Positions 16,020 to 22,695 of a stretch of DNA of 51,218 bases are shown one piece after another. This stretch comes from Caulobacter sp. (GTDB taxonomy: Bacteria > Pseudomonadota > Alphaproteobacteria > Caulobacterales > Caulobacteraceae), in contig JAUSPV010000228.1 in assembly GCA_030652755.1 (NCBI GenBank), forward strand, positions 1 to 51,218. Direction: 5' to 3'. Under the pieces are notes generated by a model, which saw nothing but the letters and a program-made list of their open reading frames with translations, was not told the DNA's origin and searched no databases. The position numbers and the translations under genes were made by a program. Numbering within the stretch: the stretch's first letter is position 1; each line of letters starts with the position of its first letter.

Positions 16020-16835
16020 TCAGGCCGCCGTCGCCCCCTGTTGGCGCTCTGCCGCGAGGGAAATCAACGCCTTTGCGGTGAAGTCGTCGGCGGGGAAGAA
16101 CGTCTCCAGCGCCAGCTCCGACAAGGTGACATCGGTCGGGGTCCCGAAGACCGTGACCGTGCTGATGAAGCTCAGCACGCCCTGTTCGGTGCGCAGGCGC
16201 AGCGGTACGGCGATGCCGCCCAGGTCTTGGCCGTGCGGGACCCCGACGGCCGCCGGCGGCGCGGGGTAGCCCTTCAGCTCCTCGTAGAGGGCCTTCAGCC
16301 CGGCATCGGCGGTGGCGTCGATCTGGCGGCGCAGGCGGTCAAGAATGTGAACCCGCCATTCGGTCAGGTTGATGATCCGCGGCGCCATGCCCTTGGGATG
16401 AAGGGTCATCCGCAGCATGTTCATCGGCTGGGTCAGGAGCTCGGGCTCGTTGACCAGGAACGGTCCGACCGCGGCGTTGGCGGCGATCAGGTTCCAGCGT
16501 CCGTCCACGGCGAGAGCCGGGAAGGGCTCGTGGCCCTTGAGCACCAGGTCCACCGCCCGCCGCGCGGCGGCCAGGTCCGGAGCATCCAGCGACCGCTCGG
16601 GATAGACCGGCGCGAACCCGGCGGCGATCAGCATGGCGTTGCGCTCGCGCAGCGGAGTCTGCAACTGCTCGGCCAGATGCAGCACCATCTGGCGGCTGGG
16701 CCTGGAGCGTCCGGTCTCGATGAAGCTCAGGTGCTTGGGCGAGATGCCAGCGTCCAGCGCCAGGTCCATCTGCGTCAGGCGGCGACGGCGACGCCAGTCG
16801 CGGATGTGATCACCGACGGTCGATTGCGTGCTCAT
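16020..16835 (-). CDS. XRE-family regulator with MmyB-like ligand domain
   Basis: The 271-residue regulator has an N-terminal helix-turn-helix (GDHIRDWRRRRRLTQMDLAL, then ISPKHLSFIETGRSRPSRQ) over residues ~8-65. The C-terminal MmyB/MLTR-like ligand-binding domain contains ALAVDGRWNLIAANAAVGPF, LRMTLHPKGMAPRIINLTEW and LRLRTEQGVLSFISTVTVFGTP. Related domains may sense fatty-acid or lipid-like ligands. It is divergent from the MaoC hydratase gene and next to the thioesterase, so it is the best local candidate regulator of the degradation cluster. Its operator could not be identified. Confidence 0.93.
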   Translation of the reverse strand: MSTQSTVGDHIRDWRRRRRLTQMDLALDAGISPKHLSFIETGRSRPSRQMVLHLAEQLQTPLRERNAMLIAAGFAPVYPERSLDAPDLAAARRAVDLVLKGHEPFPALAVDGRWNLIAANAAVGPFLVNEPELLTQPMNMLRMTLHPKGMAPRIINLTEWRVHILDRLRRQIDATADAGLKALYEELKGYPAPPAAVGVPHGQDLGGIAVPLRLRTEQGVLSFISTVTVFGTPTDVTLSELALETFFPADDFTAKALISLAAERQQGATAA

Positions 16836-16967
16836 GTCCCGACGCTAGCGCCACCGCCGCGGGCGGCCAATTACCCCTGACGTAGGCAACGCCGGATCAG
16901 CGGTTGAAAGCCTGGCCCGCTCGGGGCATGGAAGACGTCGAACAACTGTTTGAGGGAGCTCCGCGCC

Positions 16968-17417
16968 ATGAAGGAAGTTGACTACAAGGACCTGTCCAGC
17001 CTCGTCGGCCAGGAAATCGGCGTCTCGGACTGGCTGGAAGTCAGCCAGGAGCGGGTCAACCAGTTCGCCGAGGCGACCGGCGACCACCAGTGGATCCACG
17101 TCGACGTCGAGCGGGCGACCCGCGAGATCGGCGGCCCGATCGCCCACGGCTACCTGACCCTGTCGCTGATCCCGTTCCTGGGCGCCAAGCTGTTGAAGGT
17201 CAACGGCGTGACCCGCGGCATCAACTACGGCAGCGACAAGGTCCGCTTCACCAACATGGTCCGCGTCGGCAAGAAGGTGCGCATGCGCCAGAAGCTGCTC
17301 AGCGTCGAAGCCAAGTCCGGCGGCCTGCAGATGAAGAACGAATGCACCATCGAGATCGAGGGTGAAGACCGTCCGGCCTGCGTGGCCGAGACCATCTCGG
17401 TGATCTACGGCGCCTAG
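16968..17417 (+). CDS. MaoC-family (R)-specific enoyl-CoA hydratase
   Basis: The 149-residue single-hotdog hydratase would add water to trans-2-enoyl-CoA to give the (R)-3-hydroxyacyl-CoA. The catalytic pair D39 and H44 sits in ATGDHQWIHVD, the hydratase-2 motif. The GGPIAHGYLTLSLIPFL segment forms the active-site helix. INYGSDKVRFTNMVRVGKKVR is the characteristic C-terminal strand pair of the NodN/MaoC group. The ATG at 16968 is preceded by GAGGGAG at 9 nt, so the upstream TTG is not used. It is divergent from the XRE regulator, which suggests local control. Confidence 0.94.
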   Translation: MKEVDYKDLSSLVGQEIGVSDWLEVSQERVNQFAEATGDHQWIHVDVERATREIGGPIAHGYLTLSLIPFLGAKLLKVNGVTRGINYGSDKVRFTNMVRVGKKVRMRQKLLSVEAKSGGLQMKNECTIEIEGEDRPACVAETISVIYGA

Positions 17418-17427
17418 ATTCTGATCC

Positions 17428-17453
17428 GCCCCGGTCGCACGCGCGGCCGGGGC
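17428..17453. terminator. GC-rich hairpin between convergent maoC-type and GNAT-like genes
   Basis: GCCCCGG (17428-17434) pairs with CCGGGGC (17447-17453), and CGC/GCG pairs extend the stem inside, for about 10-11 bp in total. There is no T run on either strand. It lies between two convergent genes and could serve both as a terminator. Confidence 0.5.
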
Positions 17454-17466
17454 AGGACAGGCGCCG

Positions 17467-18588
17467 TCAGGCCGCCCGCTCCGCCGCCAGCAGCGGAGGC
17501 GGGCGAAGACAGAAGCTGTAGTCGCCGTCGAAGGGCGTCGCGAACCAGGCGTCGCGCAATTCCGGCGAGGCGTCCTCATTCCAGCGCACGTGACAGTGGT
17601 CGTGGCCATAGCCGCGGCGCGCCGTCGCGAAGCCGCCCAGCAGGGCGTCCAGACGAGGGCTGACGAACGGCAACCGCACGCGGGCGGCGCCCAGATCACG
17701 GGCCGACCCGAGCAGCGTGCGCACCATGGCAGGAATGGCGACCGCCTCGCATTCCGCTGTGGCGATCAAATCAATGATCTCCAGCGCGGGCCGCTCGACT
17801 TCAGATCCCTTGGAGAAGAAGGCCAGCAGATAGCCGGCCAGCACGCCGTTCTGTTCGAAGCCGAGCATCACCGGCAAACGGGTCAGATCCGGATCGGAGC
17901 AGCGCCAGCGCAGGGTCTCCGCGTCGCGCCAGGCCAGCAGGCGACCGTCCTGACGAAGCCGCGTCCATAGCGCGTCGAAGCGCTCGTCGATCTCGGTGAC
18001 CGGCAGCGCGAAGACGCCCGGCTCGCAACGCGTGATCGCGCCTGTCCAGACCCGGGCGTCGGTGAAGCGCTCGCCGGAGCCGCGTCCGCCCGCCAGGCCA
18101 TGAAACCAGCGCAGCGCCCGCTCGCTGGCCACGGCGGACCAGTCCGCCTTCCAGGCGTACTTCATCCGGCTGAGGCTCTCGGGCCAGGGCTGCATGTCGA
18201 AGTGCTTGTAGATCGGCGCCGAGCGATCGTTGGCGTTGAAGGTGTAGCGGACCAGAGTCGTGTCCTGGCCTGCGAACCGCCGCAGCAGATCGCGGCTGGC
18301 CCCCTTCACGCGCGGATCGACGAGCAACGTATGGAGCGTCGCGCCGACAAGGGTGTCCCCCTTGTAGTCGAACCGCTGCAGGAAGTTGCCCAGGAAGGCG
18401 AGGACGCCGTCCGCCTCCGTCTCGTAGACCCAGCCTGCCGGATTGGCGTCGCTGAACCCCACGCCGGGCGCGCCGGAGATCAGCCACTGCCAGCCCTCGC
18501 GCGAGCGCGGATACCACCACGCCCAGTCACAGAGCCGCTGCACGGCCTCGCTGTCATCCAGCACAAACGGACGGACGCCACGGTTCAT
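17467..18588 (-). CDS. GNAT-superfamily acetyltransferase-like protein
   Basis: The 373-residue soluble protein appears to contain two degenerate GNAT folds. The N-terminal half starts GVRPFVLDDSEAVQRLCDWAW and includes VLAFLGNFLQRFDYKG and a FNANDRSAPIYKHFDMQPW segment. The latter resembles the C-terminal part of GNATs, where an acyl acceptor loop follows (N-x-x-S-x-x-x-Y-x-x-x-G/D-F). The second half has LGFEQNGVLAGYLLAFFSKG and ATAECEAVAIPAMVRTLLGSARDLGAARVRLPF. The acetyl-CoA pyrophosphate loop (Q/RxxGxG/A) is not obvious, so catalysis is uncertain. No partner gene is evident. Confidence 0.7.
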   Translation of the reverse strand: MNRGVRPFVLDDSEAVQRLCDWAWWYPRSREGWQWLISGAPGVGFSDANPAGWVYETEADGVLAFLGNFLQRFDYKGDTLVGATLHTLLVDPRVKGASRDLLRRFAGQDTTLVRYTFNANDRSAPIYKHFDMQPWPESLSRMKYAWKADWSAVASERALRWFHGLAGGRGSGERFTDARVWTGAITRCEPGVFALPVTEIDERFDALWTRLRQDGRLLAWRDAETLRWRCSDPDLTRLPVMLGFEQNGVLAGYLLAFFSKGSEVERPALEIIDLIATAECEAVAIPAMVRTLLGSARDLGAARVRLPFVSPRLDALLGGFATARRGYGHDHCHVRWNEDASPELRDAWFATPFDGDYSFCLRPPPLLAAERAA

Positions 18589-18722
18589 TTCGGGTCACTC
18601 CACGAGACGGGTACGCCTGGGAGTGCAACGTCAGGGCCATCAAGCCCTTATGTCCTAAGGAATTCTACCCGATCCGGGGAACAGCGGCCGCGCCCTGCGC
18701 GACCGCCGCCTCACGCTCAACT

Positions 18723-18935
18723 TTAGAAGGAGCGCGGCTCGTCCATGCGCTTTTCGAAGTCATGGATCTCGGCTTCGGCCTTGTCCTTGGCGTAGCCGTA
18801 GCGCTCCTGGATCTTCCCGGCCAGCTGGTCGCGCTTGCCGGCGATCACGGTGAGGTCGTCGTCAGTGAGCTTGCCCCACTGTTCCTTGACCTTGCCCGAG
18901 AACTGCTTCCATTCGCCTTCGACACGATCCCACAT
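18723..18935 (-). CDS. CsbD-family stress protein
   Basis: The 70-residue hydrophilic helical protein matches CsbD, a general stress protein of unknown mechanism. It begins MWDRVEGEWKQFSGKVKEQWGKLTDDDL and carries the family core VIAGKRDQLAGKIQERYGYAKDKAE. It is a single gene with a GGGAG-type ribosome site. A GGAAC-N17-GGTT element upstream resembles an EcfG (general stress sigma factor) promoter, which would agree with the known stress control of csbD genes. Confidence 0.92.
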   Translation of the reverse strand: MWDRVEGEWKQFSGKVKEQWGKLTDDDLTVIAGKRDQLAGKIQERYGYAKDKAEAEIHDFEKRMDEPRSF

Positions 18936-18970
18936 GATGGGTCTCCCTTCGGTGTTGAGTGTGAAGAGAG

Positions 18971-18996
18971 AACCCCGCGTGCGCCTTCAAGGTTCC
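18971..18996 (-). promoter_or_regulatory. EcfG/SigT-like promoter of csbD
   Basis: On the minus strand GGAAC (18996-18992) is followed after 17 nt by GGTT (18974-18971), close to the alphaproteobacterial EcfG consensus GGAAC-N16/17-CGTT. The -10 element is about 36 nt before the csbD start codon. The -35 part overlaps the 3' end of the protease gene. Confidence 0.5.
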
Positions 18997-19811
18997 GTGT
19001 GAACGCCTACGGACGCGGCGGTTGAGCCTGGCAGGGGCGGCTCAACGGGCGCCGGCGAAGGCGGGACGACGCCGTCGATCAGCGCGACGGTTTCGCGCAC
19101 GAAGCGGGCGTGGGTGACGATACCGATCTCCAGCCGCTCGCCGGAGAGCTCGACCTGCTGCGTCAGGATGCCGGCGACGAACTGGACCTCCTGGGTCTCC
19201 GCCGCGCCGGGCCGGCGACGCGCGCCATCGGCCATGAACACCGGACCGCCTGAATTGCCCGGGAAGACGCTGAAGTCGAGCAGGAAGGTCGGGAAGACGC
19301 TGGACGGCGCCAGGGGATAGGACGCGACCCGGCCCGAACGCAGGATCGGGAATCCCGCCTGGTTGGCCGACAGGCCGCGGGGGAAGCCGAGCGCCATCAT
19401 TTCGTCGCCCGGGCCCAGGCCGTAGCGGGTGAAGGTCTCGTCCTGGGCCAGCCAGGACAGGGGGATGGCGGCGCGGGCGAACTCATCCGGCGCCTGGATG
19501 ACGATGGCGGCGATGTCGCGGGTCGGGTGCCGCGTCCACTTCGGGGCCTTGTCATCCTCCCGGATCGACACCGGTTGGGGGTCGTAACGCCAGGCGCCGT
19601 CGCCGCCCTGAACGCGATAGCCGATCCTGGCCTGCAGGGCGGGCATGCGATCCAGCACGTGGGCGGCGGTGACCAGCACGGTGCGCGACCGCCCGTCGGG
19701 CGTCGGCGCTTCGATCAGGAAGCCCGTGCCGACCGTGCGGGCGCCGTTGCCGAGCGGCTGCTCAAGCTGCACCGTCGCCTTGATCAGATCGACGGAAAGG
19801 TCCCAGGCCAT
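18987..19811 (-). CDS. Trypsin-like serine protease
   Basis: The 274-residue protein has the chymotrypsin-fold catalytic triad: H51 in VLVTAAHVL, an aspartate in TRDIAAIVI, and a serine in FSVFPGNSGGPVF. The ATG at 19811 (MAWDLSVDLIKATVQL) is chosen because the sequence upstream of it lacks family character. No signal peptide or membrane segment is visible from this start, so a cytoplasmic protein is predicted unless the true N-terminus is different. The C-terminus is proline-rich (VVPPSPAPVEPPLPGS) and there is no PDZ domain, so it is not a DegP type. It is divergent from the S9 peptidase gene. Confidence 0.85.
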   Translation of the reverse strand: MAWDLSVDLIKATVQLEQPLGNGARTVGTGFLIEAPTPDGRSRTVLVTAAHVLDRMPALQARIGYRVQGGDGAWRYDPQPVSIREDDKAPKWTRHPTRDIAAIVIQAPDEFARAAIPLSWLAQDETFTRYGLGPGDEMMALGFPRGLSANQAGFPILRSGRVASYPLAPSSVFPTFLLDFSVFPGNSGGPVFMADGARRRPGAAETQEVQFVAGILTQQVELSGERLEIGIVTHARFVRETVALIDGVVPPSPAPVEPPLPGSTAASVGVHTEP

Positions 19812-19936
19812 CGACGCCCCCAGATGCAAGCGGTACTCGTGGACCTTGAATGGTCCGTCTCGATGATGCGGAGCCCATTTGACCCCAACGCGGCGGACGC
19901 ACAAGCTGACCGTCTGCCGCACAGAAGAGTTGATTC

Positions 19937-22111
19937 ATGAACCGGCGCCAGATGATGACCGCGACCGCGGCGACCGCCCTCTCGTCCAGTCTCGCCGTTC
20001 CAGGAAGCGCCATGTCCGCCACGCCCAAGCCCGTCCCTCCCGTCGCCCGCAAGATCCCCAAGCGCATCGAGCAGCTGGGCCGGGTGCGGGTCGACGACTA
20101 CGCCTGGATGAAGGACGACAACTGGCAGAAGGTCCTGCGCGACCCGACCCTGATCAAGGCTGACGTCAAGGCGCACCTAACCGAGGAGAACGCCTACACC
20201 AAGGCCATGCTGGCGCCGACCGAGGCGCTACAGGCGGCGATGTTCGAGGAGATGAAGGGGCGTATCAAGGAAGACGACGCCTCCGTCCCCGACGCCGACG
20301 GCGCCTGGGAATACTACAGCCGCTACGAGAAGGGCGCGCAGCATCCGATCCACGCCCGCCGTCCCGTCGGCAGAACCGACGGCGAGGTGATCCTGCTGGA
20401 CGAGGAAGCCGAGTCGAAGGGCAAGGCCTTCTACCAGGTCGGCTCGGCCAGCCACAGCCCGGACCACAGCCACTACGCCTGGGCCGTCGACGAGCAGGGC
20501 TCGGAAGTCTACCGCATCCACGTTCGCGAGATCGCCACCGGCCAGCTGGTCGGCGAGCCGGTCGAAAGCGTGACCGAGTTCGTGTTCTCGCCCGATGGCC
20601 AATGGATATTCTGGACGCTGCGCGACGAGAACGGGCGACCGGCCAAGGTCTTCCGCAGACCGCTCGGCGGCGGCGCCAGGGACGACGTGCTTGTCTATGA
20701 TGAGCCCGACGAGGGCTTCTTCATCGGCGCGGGGGTGACACAGTCCCGCAAGTGGATCGTCATCAGCTGCGGCAACCAGGACAGCAGCGAGGCCTGGCTG
20801 ATCCCCGCCTCCGACCCGACCGCCAGGCCGGTGGTCGTCGAGCCGCGCAAGGAGGGCGTGCGCTACGACGTCGACCACTGGAACGACCGCTTCGTGATCC
20901 GCACCAACGCCGACGGCGCCGTGGACTTCAAGCTGGTCACCGCGCCGGAAGACAAGCCGGCCAAGGCCGGGTGGAAGGACTGGATCGCCCACAACAGCGG
21001 CAACCTGATCCTGGGCACGACCGCCTTCAGGGACTGGTTCGTGCGGCTGGAAAAGGTCGACGCCGTCAACCGCATCGTCATCACCAGGGCGAGCGGCGAG
21101 GAGCATGCGATTGCCTTCGACGAGGAGATCTACGCCCTGGGGCTCGACGGCGGCTATGAGTACGACACCACCTCACTGCGCTTCACCTACACCTCGATGA
21201 CCACGCCCCGGCAGTGGTTCGACTACGACATGGCCACGCGAAAGCGGACCCTGCGCAAGACCCAGGAGATCCCCTCGGGCCACGATCCGGCGAAGTACGA
21301 GACGCGACGTCTGAATGCGAAGACGAGCGACGGCGCCGAGGCGCCGATCTTCGTGCTGATGAAGAAGGGGACCAGGCTGGACGGCTCGGCGCCGCTGCTT
21401 CTCTATGGCTACGGCAGCTACGGCATCTCGCAGGAGCCCAGCTTCTCGATCCGTAACCTCAGCCTCGTCGATCGCGGCTGGATCTGGGCCACCGCCTGTC
21501 CACGGGGCGGGGCGGAGAAGGGCTGGGGCTGGTTCCTGGACGGCAAGAAATTCAAGAAGAAGAACACCTTCACCGACTTCATCGCCTGCGCCGAGCACCT
21601 GCATGCCAGCGGCTACGGCGCGCCGGAGCGGACGGTCGCCTACGGCGGATCGGCCGGCGGGCTGCTGATGGGGGCGATCACCAACATGCGGCCCGAGCTG
21701 TGGGCCGGGATCATCGCCTCGGTGCCGTTCGTCGACGTGATCAACACCATGAGCGACACCACCCTGCCGCTGACACCGCCCGAGTGGCCCGAGTGGGGCA
21801 ACCCGATCGAGGATGCTGAGGCCTATGACTACATGCTGAGCTACAGCCCCTACGACCAGGTGGCCAAGCTCCCCTATCCGGCGGTGCTGGCCACCGGCGG
21901 CCTGTCCGACCCGCGCGTCACCTACTGGGAGCCGCAGAAGTGGGCCGCCAAGCTGCGCGACCACACCACCAGCGGCGACCCGATCCTGCTGAAGATCAAC
22001 ATGGAAGCCGGCCACGGCGGCGCCTCGGGCCGCTTCGACTTCCTCAAGGAGATCGCGCTGAACTACGCCTTCGCCATCTGGGCCGTGGAGCGGGGATGGG
22101 AGACGGCGTGA
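19937..22111 (+). CDS. ptrB: S9A prolyl oligopeptidase family, oligopeptidase B-like
   Basis: The 724-residue enzyme would cleave short peptides after basic residues. The N-terminus (MNRRQMMTATAATALSSSLA, then VPGSAMSA) looks like a twin-arginine signal peptide, so export to the periplasm is likely. A seven-bladed propeller (about residues 40-430) precedes the alpha/beta-hydrolase domain. The catalytic residues read as S572 in YGGSAGGLLMG, D658 in GLSDPRV and H693 in AGHGGASGRF. The PAKYETRRLNAKTSDGAEAP linker and the final LNYAFAIWAVE helix match oligopeptidase B. It overlaps the following acetyltransferase gene. Confidence 0.93.
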   Translation: MNRRQMMTATAATALSSSLAVPGSAMSATPKPVPPVARKIPKRIEQLGRVRVDDYAWMKDDNWQKVLRDPTLIKADVKAHLTEENAYTKAMLAPTEALQAAMFEEMKGRIKEDDASVPDADGAWEYYSRYEKGAQHPIHARRPVGRTDGEVILLDEEAESKGKAFYQVGSASHSPDHSHYAWAVDEQGSEVYRIHVREIATGQLVGEPVESVTEFVFSPDGQWIFWTLRDENGRPAKVFRRPLGGGARDDVLVYDEPDEGFFIGAGVTQSRKWIVISCGNQDSSEAWLIPASDPTARPVVVEPRKEGVRYDVDHWNDRFVIRTNADGAVDFKLVTAPEDKPAKAGWKDWIAHNSGNLILGTTAFRDWFVRLEKVDAVNRIVITRASGEEHAIAFDEEIYALGLDGGYEYDTTSLRFTYTSMTTPRQWFDYDMATRKRTLRKTQEIPSGHDPAKYETRRLNAKTSDGAEAPIFVLMKKGTRLDGSAPLLLYGYGSYGISQEPSFSIRNLSLVDRGWIWATACPRGGAEKGWGWFLDGKKFKKKNTFTDFIACAEHLHASGYGAPERTVAYGGSAGGLLMGAITNMRPELWAGIIASVPFVDVINTMSDTTLPLTPPEWPEWGNPIEDAEAYDYMLSYSPYDQVAKLPYPAVLATGGLSDPRVTYWEPQKWAAKLRDHTTSGDPILLKINMEAGHGGASGRFDFLKEIALNYAFAIWAVERGWETA

Positions 22112-22653
22112 TCCTGAGGCCGGCGACGGTCGCCGACGCACCGGGGCTGGCGGCCGTCTACGGCGACGCCTGCCTGCACGGCGTGGGCACCTTCGAGGAG
22201 GTCCCGCCGGGCGCAGAGGAGATGGCGGCCCGCCTGGCGGCGGTGGTGGGGCGAGGCCTGCCCTACGTTCTGGCCGAGATCGAAGGCCAGGTCGCCGGCT
22301 TCGCCTACGCCGCGCCCTTCAGGCTGCGCGCCGCCTACCGGTTCACGGTCGAGGACAGCGTCTACATCCACCCGGACTTCAAGGGCCGCGGCGTCGGACG
22401 CGCCTTGCTGACGCGTGTCCTGGCCGACTGCGAGGCGCTGGGCCTTCGCCAGGTGATCGCGGTGATCGGCGGCTCGGACAATCATGGCTCGATCAACCTG
22501 CACCGCGCGCTCGGTTTCGAGATGCAGGGTGTGATGTCGGGCGTCGGCCACAAGTTCGGCCAGTGGCGGGACATCGTGATGATGCAGCGGTCGCTGAATG
22601 GCGGAGCCGGCACGGCGCCGGACGGGCCAGGTCTGGCGCTGTCGGGCGTGTAG
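22096..22653 (+). CDS. GNAT N-acetyltransferase, phosphinothricin-acetyltransferase-like
   Basis: The 185-residue protein is a single GNAT domain of the Pat/Bar/YncA type, which N-acetylates small amine substrates. It opens ILRPATVADAPGLAAVYGDAC, has GTFEEVPPGAEEM as the substrate loop, and carries the acetyl-CoA motif VYIHPDFKGRGVGRALL. The C-terminal IGGSDNHGSINLHRALGFE and HKFGQWRDIVMMQRSL are classic for this group. The ATG at 22096 overlaps the S9 peptidase end by 16 bp, and a GTG at 22108 would overlap by 4 bp. Coupling to the peptidase is positional only. The true substrate is unknown. Confidence 0.92.
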   Translation: MGDGVILRPATVADAPGLAAVYGDACLHGVGTFEEVPPGAEEMAARLAAVVGRGLPYVLAEIEGQVAGFAYAAPFRLRAAYRFTVEDSVYIHPDFKGRGVGRALLTRVLADCEALGLRQVIAVIGGSDNHGSINLHRALGFEMQGVMSGVGHKFGQWRDIVMMQRSLNGGAGTAPDGPGLALSGV

Positions 22654-22695
22654 GCCTTGCGTGGCATGGCGTTCGTGCGGCTGAAGGTGGGGTAG

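Noticed and set aside
21940..22095. Upstream extension of the PAT-like acetyltransferase
   Set aside because: It overlaps the S9 peptidase C-terminus in another frame and is arginine-rich without GNAT features.
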